Source: Trichomonas vaginalis G3 (Eukaryota; Parabasalia; Trichomonadida; Trichomonadidae). From it: 64,000 nucleotides of DNA. A program made the position numbers and the translations under genes. The stretch lies in NCBI RefSeq assembly GCF_026262505.1, contig NC_067206.1, positions 28,411,896 to 28,475,895 on the forward strand, written 5' to 3'. The first letter of the stretch is position 1. Each line of letters begins with the position of its first letter. Of this stretch, positions 29,578 to 40,113 are shown piece after piece. The notes under the pieces were generated by a model. That model had not been told where the DNA came from. It worked only from the letters and a program-made list of their open reading frames with translations, and ran no database searches.

Positions 29578-31419
29578 TTTATATCAAAACAGATTTAGAT
29601 AGCTTAAAACAATATAGTTTACTCATAAATACATCTTGATAATTCACTTCTTCAATTTTCATAATCTTATATCCTGACCTATATCCTCTTATAAACCATA
29701 TTTCTACTGAGATCTTCTTAAAGCATCTTTTTATCCCTATCTACGCCTCGAAACCAATTTAAGTTCCTTAATTTTTTTGAAAAAAAAATTAAAACTCCCT
29801 TATCAAACATCATGCTCATTTTTACGAATTTCATTTTTCCTTTAAGTTTAAAATATACGCTTTTTAGCATGTTTATAATACATTTTCAATTTACATTTAC
29901 ATTTTTATTTTTGAATTGTTTGTTTATATTTCCGTTTGAACAATAATATTTATTGAAAATTGTGAGAGAAACGGATATAATAAAAAAACACCATACAACA
30001 AAATTCAGATCTCATTTTTAAAATATCTGCACCAAATTCTTACATCTGATAATTTTCATGTGTAACCAATGTTTCCCAATCCCTTTGCCATACCCTACTA
30101 ATCGCAAATTCATTCCCTTTAATTTTGTATTAAATTTAAATTCCAATCTTAATTTCTACATTATTTATGCTAACCCTTTAAATTTTGTTCTTATTTATTC
30201 ACCCTCAGATACAAATTTATTTAGAATGTATTCCTCTGAGGTCTATATTTGTATTCGAAAATAAAATCTTTAAAACTCTCTAAGTTATCATTTTCTCTTC
30301 AGATATCTAATATTTTTCTAATGACATAACTACTTTGGACGCATATCCAAATTCCAAAAAAAATATGGAAAAAATAAAAATGAAATTGAAAAATACAATT
30401 TTTGATATGTAAAAAGAGATTTTGAAAAAAAATTGGGAAAAGAGTATCTAATAAAATTGTTTGAGATCTATGTAGACATAGTTTTTACAGTAAAAAATCA
30501 ATAATATTGAAATTGATCTGAATATATCTTTTTTTTTAAGTTTGAATGCATTAATCTCAAAGCATTTGATAAAATACTGGTTTTATTTCAAAATTCTAAA
30601 TAATTTGTAATTAGATCTTTATGATGTAATTTAATTTTAAACAAGTACAGATAAAGAGAATCATAATAAAGGTGATCTATATTGCTTAAGTAAAATTGAG
30701 TATAATAGATCGATCTTAGCAACAAGATCTGAGGAAGTAGATTTGAGAGTCGAGAGTTTGGATCTTAGCAACAAGATCTGAGGAAGTAGATTTGAGAGTC
30801 GAGAGTTTGGATGTTAGCAACAAGATCTGAGGAAGTAGATTTGAGAGTCGAGAGTTTGGATCTTAGCAACAAGATCTGAGGAAGTAGATTTGAGAGTCGA
30901 GAGTTTGGATCTTAGCAACTAGATCTGAGAGTTTTATCATTTCCGGCATATTGGGCCGAAAAGGAGTGATCCGCGTAAGTATGAAAAAAAGTGAATTTTG
31001 TTGTATGGTGTTTTTTATTATATCCGTTTCTCTCACAATTTTCAATAAATATTATTGTTCAAACGGAAATATAAACAAACAATTCAAAAATAAAAATGTA
31101 AATGTAAATTGAAAATGTATTATAAACATGCTAAAAAGCGTATATTTTAAACTTAAAGGAAAAATGAAATTCGTAAAAATGAGCATGATGTTTGATAAGG
31201 GAGTTTTAATTTTTTTTCAAAAAAATTAAGGAACTTAAATTGGTTTCGAGGCGTAGATAGGGATAAAAAGATGCTTTAAGAAGATCTCAGTAGAAATATG
31301 GTTTATAAGAGGATATAGGTCAGGATATAAGATTATGAAAATTGAAGAAGTGAATTATCAAGATGTATTTATGAGTAAACTATATTGTTTTAAGCTATCT
31401 AAATCTGTTTTGATATAAA
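29578..31419. repeat. near-perfect 430 bp inverted repeat around a 1 kb loop
   Basis: Left arm 29578-30008 and right arm 30992-31419 are almost identical in inverted orientation, differing in a homopolymer run and few other bases. The loop includes the 49 bp tandem repeat. The left arm begins about 55 bp upstream of the transposase-like gene, so the arm may contain its promoter. It could be a foldback element or a head-to-head pair of transposon ends. No clear target duplication, though TTAAAGC occurs near both edges. Confidence 0.8.
30712..30930. repeat. 49 bp tandem repeat, about 4.5 copies
   Basis: Units begin at 30712, 30761, 30810, 30859 and 30908 (the last partial). The unit starts GATCTTAGCAACAAGATCTG and the copies are nearly identical. 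It sits in the loop of the 430 bp inverted repeat and has no reading frame of interest. Confidence 0.9.
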
Positions 31420-33026
31420 TTAAAGCGTATACTTATGCAAAATGCGAAATTTAAATTAATACTTTTTTTTGCTATTTGGACACAAAGCTAACAATCCATC
31501 CAATAAATGACGTATACCTAGCGAGATGAAGCATTTTAACATGAAAGACAAGAAAATCTGGTTACTTGTGTTGAAAGTTTCTGTATTTCGTCTTCTTCCA
31601 AACACAGCGTTCAGATGCAGAAGAAAATGCAGCCGTAATGACGCAAAAAGACACTAAAATAAATTGGAGAATTTCTGTAAAGTTTTTACTGAGCTTTGTT
31701 ATTGAACCCGAATTTGTTGCTGAGTGACAGGATATTAAATCTACGACATTCATGAGTAATTGTTATCAATTTGTCAATAAATTATGTTGAAGATGGTTTA
31801 AATGTCTTCGAAGGCATGAAATTAGATCCTAAATCTGTTTGAGTTAATAAAAGAGAACAAATGTTGAAAGAGTTGTCATATTGCCTACAAAATTTTCAAA
31901 CATTTGCATTGAGACAATGTGAAAAAATGATGTCCAAAATACCTTTACTAAAATATTTTTAATTTGAATCATAACAAGGAAAAACAATAATGGCAGAATA
32001 AGAAAAAAAAACAAAGATGTTATGATTTGAACAGTTGCCTTTTAGATTCAAAAAGAGCATAGTGTTTGCAACCACTACACTACCTTCCTTTCCAATAAAA
32101 AGCTGAATAATTAGTATTTAATGAATTCTCCAGCTTGGGGATTTGCGGCTTTTCCAAAATCTGTTATGATAGTTCTATATAGCAATTGATATATAATATG
32201 TTTTTTATAATCAAATAATTTTTTAGTCCAGATAAATTTTTTAAAATTTCAAAGTCTTTCCATTCTACTAACGCTCTTCACATCCATATCCTTTACCATA
32301 TATGTAATATAACGCCTTATTTTAATTCCCATTTTTACGATTTATTTGTCGAAAAACTGTCTTGCCCATTAACATCTCGGAAAAATTTTCGACTTTTTGA
32401 ATGGCCGTTTTCAAGATCTCAAAAACTGTGGGATATTTTTTACAAAGCTAATCGACATTTATTTACCACATATGTGTACTATACAATGCACCTGGTTTCA
32501 TCGAATTTTTACCGTCAGTTTTCTCGTGAGACTACCTTTATATTTTTTTGAAAAAAAAATGTTCCACTTTTTCAATTTCAAAAATGTAGCGTTTCAGTTG
32601 TAAGCAGTTCCGTTAAAATCCAACTAATCATTGAGAGCTATGACAAACTATCCTATTTCTGAAAGTTCTGTATAAATAAATGATACTATTAATGAAAGAT
32701 ATAATTGAATAGGATTTAAAATCCGGGATCGGGTTCACAAATTATTTGACGATAAAAGATAATGGTATATAAAAATCGTTTAATGAATGATTTTGTATAT
32801 TATTTCCTTTAGTTATTTCTTTCATTTTTAAATTGAAAGCTTCTATCACCCTACTTTTCAGATAATAATTTTTATATTTTTGTGAACCTACTTTTTTCAT
32901 TCTTCACAAATATTTCACTCTCTTTTAAGTAAAAATTAATAATCACAATGACCTTGAATTGTTATTATATAAATTGTGCACGATATAAATTCAGAAAATT
33001 TTCAGCCACTGTCATTGGTTACAATA
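31420..33026. other. 1.6 kb intergenic, AT-rich
   Basis: Only short fortuitous frames. I see no RNA gene, no clear repeat and no conserved motif apart from the region directly before the phosphatase gene, where CTGTCATTGG lies 15 bp before the ATG and fits a TCAYT initiator. Confidence 0.4.
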
Positions 33027-34025
33027 ATGAGTCCATTCGACCGTGTAAAGGATATTAGGTTAAATTTGGAAGAAATATTGCAACCGCATTTAGTTTCACT
33101 ACCTAACCTAAGTGATGTTGAATTCTTATGCACTGCTTTCAAGCGAGAATTAGAAATTGAATCTTCTTTAATAGAAGATCTTAAAGGAAAATATATTGTT
33201 GTTGGAGATCTTCATGGTAGCTTTCAAGATCTTAACTTCATTATTAGAAAGTATGGAAACCCATCAAATAAGCTCAAGTATTTATTTTTGGGAGATTACA
33301 TAGATAGAGGTCATACATCAATAGAAACAATTCTTTACCTCATGTGCTTAAAAGTTTTATATCCAGACTTTGTTACACTACTCCGTGGCAACCATGAGTT
33401 TATTGGGATAAACAAATTCTATGGATTCTATGATGAATGTATTAATAGGCTTGGAAATACAGAAGGAAGCGCCATTTTCGAAGCTATTAACGAGACTTTC
33501 CCTTACCTACCGTTAGCTGCCATTTTGCCAAACGGTATTTTTGCCGTTCATGGAGGAATTTCGTCGCACATAAATACTCTTGATGACATCCGCAAAATCG
33601 ATAGATTCCAAATCGTTGATTGCAGTTCATCAATAGTGGTTACAGATCTCGTTTGGGGCGATCCTCGCAAACTTGAATCAGGGCAACTCACTGCACCTTC
33701 AGAAAGAGGACTGGGCGAAAAGTATTCTTTGAGCAAGACCCAGCAATTTCTGACAAAAAATAATCTTACTTCAATTATTCGTGCGCATGAAGCATGTCAA
33801 GAAGGATTCATGGCATCGCTTGTTGATGATAACGGTAAGACAGTTTGCCTTACAGTTTTTTCGGCAACAAATTATTGTGAACAAAACAACATAGCAGCTG
33901 TTGCAATTATTAACAAAAAGGGCTTGATTTCGATAGAAAAATTCGATTGCACATCTTCTGATGATGAAATCGAAACTGATCGAGGAAACGAATCTCTAGA
34001 AGACCTTTATGATGCTTTATGCTAG
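33027..34025 (+). CDS. PP1/PP2A-like serine/threonine protein phosphatase catalytic subunit
   Basis: A 332-residue metallophosphatase of the PPP family. Signature blocks are complete: GDLHGSFQDL, LGDYIDRGHTSIE, LLRGNHEF, FAVHGGISS, and RAHEACQEGFM with late His/Tyr text TVFSATNYCEQNN. These hold the two-metal site (Asp/His, Asp, Asn, His, His). Variations from textbook PP1 are GDLHG for GDIHG, RAHE for RAHQ and APSERGLG where PP1 has NDRGVS-like text, marking a divergent member. I chose the ATG at 33027 (MSPFDRVKD): the frame continues upstream only with a GTG, and a TCATT initiator sits just before it. Cytosolic or nuclear signalling enzyme; substrates come from regulatory subunits. Confidence 0.9.
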   Translation: MSPFDRVKDIRLNLEEILQPHLVSLPNLSDVEFLCTAFKRELEIESSLIEDLKGKYIVVGDLHGSFQDLNFIIRKYGNPSNKLKYLFLGDYIDRGHTSIETILYLMCLKVLYPDFVTLLRGNHEFIGINKFYGFYDECINRLGNTEGSAIFEAINETFPYLPLAAILPNGIFAVHGGISSHINTLDDIRKIDRFQIVDCSSSIVVTDLVWGDPRKLESGQLTAPSERGLGEKYSLSKTQQFLTKNNLTSIIRAHEACQEGFMASLVDDNGKTVCLTVFSATNYCEQNNIAAVAIINKKGLISIEKFDCTSSDDEIETDRGNESLEDLYDALC

Positions 34026-34397
34026 AAGACATGAATATTGATTGGTTATTATAATGTCGATGGCATGACCAGAGTCATTCATATAACGCTGTATATACAA
34101 TAGAGTTTATATTTTAATAAATTATAGAGTGGTATTGTTTTTATCATAGAAAACCCTTATATTTTATGAAATATTTTAAATATTACTATAGTGGATCGGC
34201 TCTTTTCATACTTCATTGACTGTGATGAATTTGAATAAGTAATAGACTCAAATATAAGCTTGAATGTAGTAGTTTCTTATGCAAATAATAACTGAGGCTT
34301 GGCTTTCATGTAAAAAATGAATTGCGCAGTTTTCGATAGGCTGCATAAAAAGATTTTTTCTTTACATCAAAATTTTAAAAGTCTTTTTCTTCGATAT
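34026..34397. other. intergenic, 370 bp, no feature seen
   Basis: AT-rich spacer between two genes on the same strand. No repeat or RNA recognised. Confidence 0.4.
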
Positions 34398-35039
34398 ATG
34401 GAAGAAGAAGATTTGAATGAATTCCTCAAAGATATTGAGAATGATGAAATAGTTGTGAAACGGCATAAACCAAAACGATCGCCCAATAAAAATAAATCAA
34501 AAAATGTCAATCTCGTTGATTCAATCAAAGATCAAGTTTCGGATGGCGGTATTAACCTAGACTCAGAAGATATGAATTTTATAGAAGAATTAATACATAG
34601 TACAGATCTTGATAAGGAAAATATAACTGATGAAAACAAAGAAGGTCAATTTCAGATCGATTCATATAATCATGTTGGACTAAGTCCATCACCACGCTCA
34701 CCAGTAAAATCTACGGATGCATCTAAACATTGCGCAGATATTTTTATTGGACCTCCTAGTTTACTACCAGGCATTACCATTTCTCCATTAGAACCTCACT
34801 TTTGTAAGAACTTGCAGTGCATTAACTGTGATCACATTGTATTACGTTTTCCAGACCGAAAATGGGCATCTAATGTCGATTATTTATTCCTCAGAAATAA
34901 CTACCCGAATAAGGTAGACTCACGACTTGTTCCTTCTCCAGGATTTTGTGCTTTTTGTTGTCAATGCACTTTTAAAGATACTGACAAGCTAGAGAGGCTC
35001 GGACACTTCGATTCTGACTGGGTTTGCAGAGGTCATTAA
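34398..35039 (+). CDS. CFAP418 (C8orf37)-like cilium/flagellum-associated protein
   Basis: A 213-residue protein starting MEEEDLNEFLKDIENDEI, with a disordered, charged N-terminal half and a conserved Cys-rich C-terminal domain. The domain contains PHFCKNLQCINCDHIVLRF, WASNVDYLFLRNNYP, FCAFCCQCTF and a final DWVCRGH, which match the arrangement I recall for vertebrate CFAP418 (Cys-x-x-Leu-x-Cys-x-x-Cys-Asp, Trp, DYxFxRNN, CQC, WVCxxH). CFAP418 is linked to cilia and photoreceptor disc upkeep. Its presence fits a flagellate. A second upstream ATG at 34317 would add 27 unrelated residues. Strong recognition at the C-terminus. Confidence 0.75.
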   Translation: MEEEDLNEFLKDIENDEIVVKRHKPKRSPNKNKSKNVNLVDSIKDQVSDGGINLDSEDMNFIEELIHSTDLDKENITDENKEGQFQIDSYNHVGLSPSPRSPVKSTDASKHCADIFIGPPSLLPGITISPLEPHFCKNLQCINCDHIVLRFPDRKWASNVDYLFLRNNYPNKVDSRLVPSPGFCAFCCQCTFKDTDKLERLGHFDSDWVCRGH

Positions 35040-35421
35040 TTTTTATTATTCTTTTTGTTATTTACATATAAAACATAAAATGTATCTTACAATCTCTAAT
35101 CTCAAAGAAATATCATTTAAGACCCATACATGCTATTATAATGTTTGTTCAGAAAAAATATCAATTCTATCATAGATAAAAAGTATACTTTTAAATACTG
35201 AAAATTGTGGCATCCGACTTCAATTCATTTTGGTAAATCCTTTTGCCTTCACATATATAGATTTGTTTTCATTCAGTACAATTATATATGCATTAGTCCA
35301 TATGGGCATATATTGCTATAGGAAGTCACCGATAGATCTTTTTAGATGATGAGATAGAAGCACTTAAATTATCCCATAAATTGAGAAGCTGTGTATATTG
35401 AGCCTTTCCAATTTAGATTGA
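35040..35421. other. convergent intergenic, 380 bp, no feature seen
   Basis: AT-rich spacer between convergent genes. It must hold both 3' ends; no repeat recognised. Confidence 0.4.
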
Positions 35422-36783
35422 TTATGTGAATGTTGAAGAAGATTCAATTAAACTTTTGTAATTTTTAACTGAATTTGACTTTGATCCGATAGAATCACTT
35501 TTTAGAATAGCACTAAATGCGTTTTTATCCAATGCATCATTTGGAAGATCTTTCAATTTATCAAGAATTCTTTCATGTATCATTTCTCTCTCTTGAGCGT
35601 ATAAATTGAGATATTGATATGAGTCTTCACTTTTAACCCTCTTTAAGAAGGCCCATCCGCATGCCAATGTTGTCAGCCAAACAGATAAAATCATAATTAA
35701 ATTATTTTCATAAAAATGAGTTTTCAACAGCTGTAATGTAATAAATACTAGAAAAATTGATATAACTTGCCATAGAAGATATTTGTTTGAACGATTTGTA
35801 TCATTTGTTTCTTTTGGAATCTTTCTTAAGCAAAATAATGATGTCAGTAATGGTATTGAACATAATGCAATGAATGTTGTAAGAGAATATATATATAAAT
35901 CCGAGAAATATTTTGAATAAAGGATATTCAAACTGAATTTTGAAATTATGATTGATAAAGAGTATATGATTGCAAGCTTGTAATCAATAACTGGATAAAT
36001 TTTTGAATTTAGTCGCTCTCTCAACATGCAATGAAGATAATAAGAAAGAAATCCATAAAAAATTGAGGTGTAAAAGGAAGACACCATTCGAGGAATATAA
36101 TAATTGAAATATGTAACCATTTGAAATGGATCAATATGCAATATTCCTGTGAAAAATAACAAAATAACTATTTTATCTTGAGATTGTCTTGGATTTTTAA
36201 ATGCATTTGTGAGTTTAATCATATAAAACGTCATGATCAATATTGATAGTGTATGAAAAATCTTATGAATATATATATTTATCCAAATCAGGAAAGAAAT
36301 TGGAGAAATGAATACAATAACTGAGGACAAACCATTAAGAGGAGTTGAAAACGCAAAGGATGTAAAACTGTTAGGTTCCAAATATGAATGTGTTTCTTGA
36401 TAAAATGAAGATGAATAAAATTTAAGTGTGTTGAAGTTCAACTCTTTAATATATGATGTGTTTTTATATATCAAGCCAGAAGCACTTGATAATACTTCAA
36501 ATTTAAAAGAAAATGAATTAAATAAATTGATTTCTGGTTGAACAAAGCAATATGATAGCTTATATCCATGGGATAGCATTGGAATCATAGGATGGTTGAA
36601 CACAAAACGGCTGATTTCGTTAGATTTTGTAGGCTCAAACGTGACCGAAGAAGAGATTTGATTTCCATCTGTGTTAAATAGGACAAATACAGTTGATGAC
36701 AATGCCCAAACAACAATATAATATGTTATAACACGACAAGGGCCGAGTTTTTTGTATAACGAGTCTCCTATATGAAATCCCAT
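35422..36783 (-). CDS. multi-pass membrane protein, Wntless/TMEM181-like
   Basis: A 453-residue protein: a first membrane span (VITYYIVVWALSSTVFVLF, near residues 19-38), an extracytoplasmic domain of about 110 residues, then seven hydrophobic segments between about residues 145 and 400 (for example VIVFISPISFLIWINIYIH, IVILLFFTGILHID), and a charged cytosolic tail. One anchor plus lumenal domain plus 7 TM is the plan of the Wntless/TMEM181/GOST group, which acts in Golgi and plasma-membrane traffic. No single motif proves it; an orphan 7-TM receptor is the alternative. On the opposite strand, TGTCACTTTT starts 9 bp before this ATG. Confidence 0.5.
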   Translation of the reverse strand: MGFHIGDSLYKKLGPCRVITYYIVVWALSSTVFVLFNTDGNQISSSVTFEPTKSNEISRFVFNHPMIPMLSHGYKLSYCFVQPEINLFNSFSFKFEVLSSASGLIYKNTSYIKELNFNTLKFYSSSFYQETHSYLEPNSFTSFAFSTPLNGLSSVIVFISPISFLIWINIYIHKIFHTLSILIMTFYMIKLTNAFKNPRQSQDKIVILLFFTGILHIDPFQMVTYFNYYIPRMVSSFYTSIFYGFLSYYLHCMLRERLNSKIYPVIDYKLAIIYSLSIIISKFSLNILYSKYFSDLYIYSLTTFIALCSIPLLTSLFCLRKIPKETNDTNRSNKYLLWQVISIFLVFITLQLLKTHFYENNLIMILSVWLTTLACGWAFLKRVKSEDSYQYLNLYAQEREMIHERILDKLKDLPNDALDKNAFSAILKSDSIGSKSNSVKNYKSLIESSSTFT

Positions 36784-37122
36784 ATGAAGGCTGTCACTTT
36801 TATCTTTTGATGCTATAGATCCTGTTCAGCTTTGTAATCATCAATATAGTTACTGAGACCAATAAATATTTTCTGCAAACCAGGCTTGATTACTTAATTC
36901 TATGATCAAAATCAAATGATTCTTCTTCAACAAGCACTGATTTGACGATCATATTATTTCTTCAAGCAGTATGAAAATAAAACTAAGATTTTGCCAACTT
37001 CAATTTCTGAAAAAAATAATGAATGAAATCATTCATAATATGATTCAATAAATTCTATGTGTTTTCTCAATTTAAGAAAATTAATCAGAAATTCCTGACG
37101 ATAAAAAATCGAGGGGATAAAA
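36784..37122. promoter_or_regulatory. divergent promoter region with TGTCACTTTT motif
   Basis: A 339 bp gap between divergent starts. TGTCACTTTT is at 36792-36801, reading away from the membrane-protein gene. GACGATAAAAAATCGAGGGG lies directly before the ATG at 37123. No gene. Confidence 0.4.
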
Positions 37123-39039
37123 ATGGACATAAGCGACAACCCATTAGCAGAGCTTCTTGCCAATCATCCTGACACAGAGATTGACGAGAGACTAAAGCCT
37201 TCAAACAGTAAGAAATCCCAATCTAGCGATATCTCAGGTGGTCTCGGACCGAGAACAGAATCAATGACTTCGTTAACTGGTACACTTGTCACGAAAGGCG
37301 GAGAAATTGTTAACGAAGACTTTAAGAAGGCAAGTGGCGAATCAGATCCGATAATTGTCTTTGATGGAAAATCCGAATCTGAAGACAGTCAAATTGGCTT
37401 ATCTGTTCGTCAACCATCATTCGTATCATTGCACGGACAAATCATACCTAAAGGATCTGATTCGTTGGATGATTTTGTGCCCGTTATTGAAGAAGTCGCA
37501 CCACTGCCTCTTCAAACACTCGACGAGCAAGATCAGCCTGGCGACGAAGATGATCCTCAGATACAATTCATTAAGGAATTAAAATCGAAAAACATGTCGA
37601 GATGGAAAGAAATGGGATACGAACCACCGGATGACTTAATTCCTCTTGCCCGTGCAGCATCTCAAGCTGCATTAAATCGCAGATTATCTTATACAGATGA
37701 AAATCAATCTTCACTCTTTTCAGCTTCGCAAGATAATTTCCACGTTAAACTCGGATCTTCCAATGAGCCATCGTTAGAAAAAATTACAGAGGAGCCTGCT
37801 CCACAAGCAGCACCTTTAAAGCGCAGACCAAGGAGTGGAAGCTTTGGAATGCAACTTGGAGAGGCAAGTCGTAGCTCTGAGCTCATGAAGGAGATCCTCA
37901 ATGAAAATCCAGTTACAATAGAAATCAATGCAATGACTGATGAAGATCTTCCAACACCATTTGCCGAAGAAAACGAAATCGAAAAACAAAACGGCGAAGA
38001 AGAAGAATACAACAAAGAAGAAAATATTAGTGATGCCCCGGAACTATTTGGAAGACTGAATCAAATAGTCATGGACCCACCAGAATCAGATGTAATCAGA
38101 TCTTTGCTCAATGGAAAAATTTCTTTACAAGACAACACTCCCGAACTCAGATTAAAACTCCGTCAATATCTCAATACATGTTCGAGCTTACTTTGGATAG
38201 CAGAAGCCGAGTATATTACGAAAGTTTTAGATTCTTTCGAAATTTACGAAATTCCTTCTCCAGAAGCCAAAATTGAAGAGAGAATTAACAATATCAATTC
38301 AGAGACTCAGAAGATTGAGGAAGAATATCAGAAAAAGAAGAAACAAATTGAAGAAGAAAGGGACTCGGTTTTTCAACAAGAGGCCAAGGAGTATTCCGAA
38401 CAGGTTGCTGCGTTAGATGAGAAGTTTAACAACCAGGATGAACTCCTAAAGATCGCAAAACCTTCGAAAAAATTACTTGACCTTAAATGTAGGGCAAAAA
38501 GAGCTCTTGAACTTCGCCATTTCGCCGAAGCTCAGAATATCAATGACCAGGCTGTTATTCTAGAAGAAAAAGAATCAAAAGCAGCGATGAAAAAGATTCA
38601 ACAAAAATATTACGATCAGGACAACAAACTTAAGAGAGATTTTGCAACAAGACACTCAGTTACAGAAAAGAAATACAACTATATTCTTACAAAATTCGAA
38701 GAAGATTACAAAGCACAAATTGAAGCTCAAAAGAAGGCAAAGGTAGTTGCAAAGATATCTTCAGAAACTAGAAATACAATGAAGAAGATAACTTCTTCAC
38801 CAAAATCTCCGAAATTGTCAAAATCAGAAAAAGAAAAGATAGTCCGTGAAGAACCATCTAAAGCAGTTGCAGAATCATCATTCTTTGCAACTGGTCGGTT
38901 GACAATCCGCGCACCGAAACTTTTAGATCGTTCGTCTGATATAAAGATTATTCAACAAATGGCATCTCAGATGTCTAACGGAAAGTCAAAGAGAGATCTC
39001 GATGTTTCAAGCGCTTATTCAAACATATCCCATCAATAA
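37123..39039 (+). CDS. coiled-coil protein of unknown function
   Basis: A 638-residue soluble protein. The first 300 residues are disordered, acidic and Ser/Pro-rich. Residues 310-390 form a helical block (VIRSLLNGKISLQDNTPELR). Residues 385-570 are a charged coiled coil (EERINNINSETQKIEEEYQK; KKIQQKYYDQDNKLKRDF), and the tail is Lys/Ser/Pro-rich with SSPKSPKLSKSEKEK and ends in YSNISHQ. The stop is TAAA, the parabasalid poly(A) context. Such proteins are common in trichomonads, some of them cytoskeletal, but I do not recognise a family. No signal peptide. Confidence 0.65.
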   Translation: MDISDNPLAELLANHPDTEIDERLKPSNSKKSQSSDISGGLGPRTESMTSLTGTLVTKGGEIVNEDFKKASGESDPIIVFDGKSESEDSQIGLSVRQPSFVSLHGQIIPKGSDSLDDFVPVIEEVAPLPLQTLDEQDQPGDEDDPQIQFIKELKSKNMSRWKEMGYEPPDDLIPLARAASQAALNRRLSYTDENQSSLFSASQDNFHVKLGSSNEPSLEKITEEPAPQAAPLKRRPRSGSFGMQLGEASRSSELMKEILNENPVTIEINAMTDEDLPTPFAEENEIEKQNGEEEEYNKEENISDAPELFGRLNQIVMDPPESDVIRSLLNGKISLQDNTPELRLKLRQYLNTCSSLLWIAEAEYITKVLDSFEIYEIPSPEAKIEERINNINSETQKIEEEYQKKKKQIEEERDSVFQQEAKEYSEQVAALDEKFNNQDELLKIAKPSKKLLDLKCRAKRALELRHFAEAQNINDQAVILEEKESKAAMKKIQQKYYDQDNKLKRDFATRHSVTEKKYNYILTKFEEDYKAQIEAQKKAKVVAKISSETRNTMKKITSSPKSPKLSKSEKEKIVREEPSKAVAESSFFATGRLTIRAPKLLDRSSDIKIIQQMASQMSNGKSKRDLDVSSAYSNISHQ

Positions 39040-39384
39040 ATTGTCTTTGTTAACGTATAATAAACTAAAATATAAAATATACATAATATTTTCTTTACCA
39101 TATACTGGTGCATTATGTGTGATGAAGTTATAACAATAACAAAATTTAATCTGAAATCATGAAATGACTTTTGCTATTCTTTTCAATGAAATTTGAAGCA
39201 AGCCATGGTATACAGTACGTTGTATCAATAACGATCTCCTTTATCATGTATAGTACATGATGTATTGATTTGATTTATCACTATTTTTGGATTCAAAAAA
39301 TGAGAAATTTTTCAAAAAATGTTTTAATCAACAAAATACATAAACATAATATACTCAATATGATATCAGTCAGTATCTTAATAA
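39040..39384. other. convergent intergenic, 345 bp, no feature seen
   Basis: AT-rich spacer between convergent genes; ATGTATAGTACATGATGTAT near 39246 contains short palindromes. Nothing else supported. Confidence 0.35.
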
Positions 39385-40113
39385 TTACCTTGTTTGTCTC
39401 TGATGAATTATCGGTTGCTTCAAATAATTTCGTTTTGATGAATGTATAGTTATTGTTTGTGAGAAACTCTTTAGTTTTGGACGTAAAAGTTGTTGGCAGC
39501 CTTTGATAGTGAGAGAAGGTTCGTTGGTTAAGGCATCAATTAGAAAATATGTAAATAATCCTTGTTCTTTCCTATTGGCTACAATTTGTCTTGCTTTTTG
39601 TCTACCATTTGTAGATGAAATTGTAACGATATTGCTGTTAATATGAAATCCATTGTCTAAATCTATTATTGAGCCAGCATAGCAGCAGTCTGAAATAAAC
39701 ACTAACCTTAGATCATTTCTTTGGGCAAGGCTAATAGAACTTGATAATGTGTAACGATCACAATTTTTATCTTTGAATAAAAATGCATTACTATTTAGTT
39801 CATTATCAATAACTCCGTGTCCAATATAATAAAATACAAGATCGTTTGTAGTATTCTGAATCAAATAATTAAATTTTGATATGAAATTTGAACACTTAGG
39901 ATCTACCATAAAATAGACAGTATATCCAAATTTACTAAAGCATGTTGCAATATTTATTGCATCATTCATTGGTGCATCTCCTAAAGATAATCTTGTCCCA
40001 AGATATTGATTGATAACAATGAAGGCCACGTTAATTAAATTGTTTGATAAAGAGCTAACAGCAATATTTGTTATGTCAGTACCTATTTTCTTGATGTTCT
40101 GCAATGCAATCAT
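39385..40113 (-). CDS. caspase-fold (clan CD, C14) peptidase, metacaspase-like
   Basis: A 242-residue protein with the complete catalytic dyad context: the His block LVFYYIGHGVIDNE and the Cys block LVFISDCCYAGSIID. The N-terminal text PMNDAINIATCFSKFGYTVY is the usual start of a caspase-like fold, where an Asp/Asn-Ala-x-x block precedes a Phe-Gly-Tyr turn. Length matches a bare catalytic domain without prodomain or C-terminal extension. C14 proteases of protists cleave after Arg/Lys and act in stress and cell-death-like pathways; specificity here is not readable. Immediately upstream is TAACCGGTTA, a palindrome resembling Myb sites. Confidence 0.75.
   Translation of the reverse strand: MIALQNIKKIGTDITNIAVSSLSNNLINVAFIVINQYLGTRLSLGDAPMNDAINIATCFSKFGYTVYFMVDPKCSNFISKFNYLIQNTTNDLVFYYIGHGVIDNELNSNAFLFKDKNCDRYTLSSSISLAQRNDLRLVFISDCCYAGSIIDLDNGFHINSNIVTISSTNGRQKARQIVANRKEQGLFTYFLIDALTNEPSLTIKGCQQLLRPKLKSFSQTITIHSSKRNYLKQPIIHQRQTR

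Noticed and set aside
30058-30264. 68-codon frame in the loop of the long inverted repeat
   Set aside because: Low-complexity Asn/Phe/Leu composition typical of AT-rich noncoding DNA.
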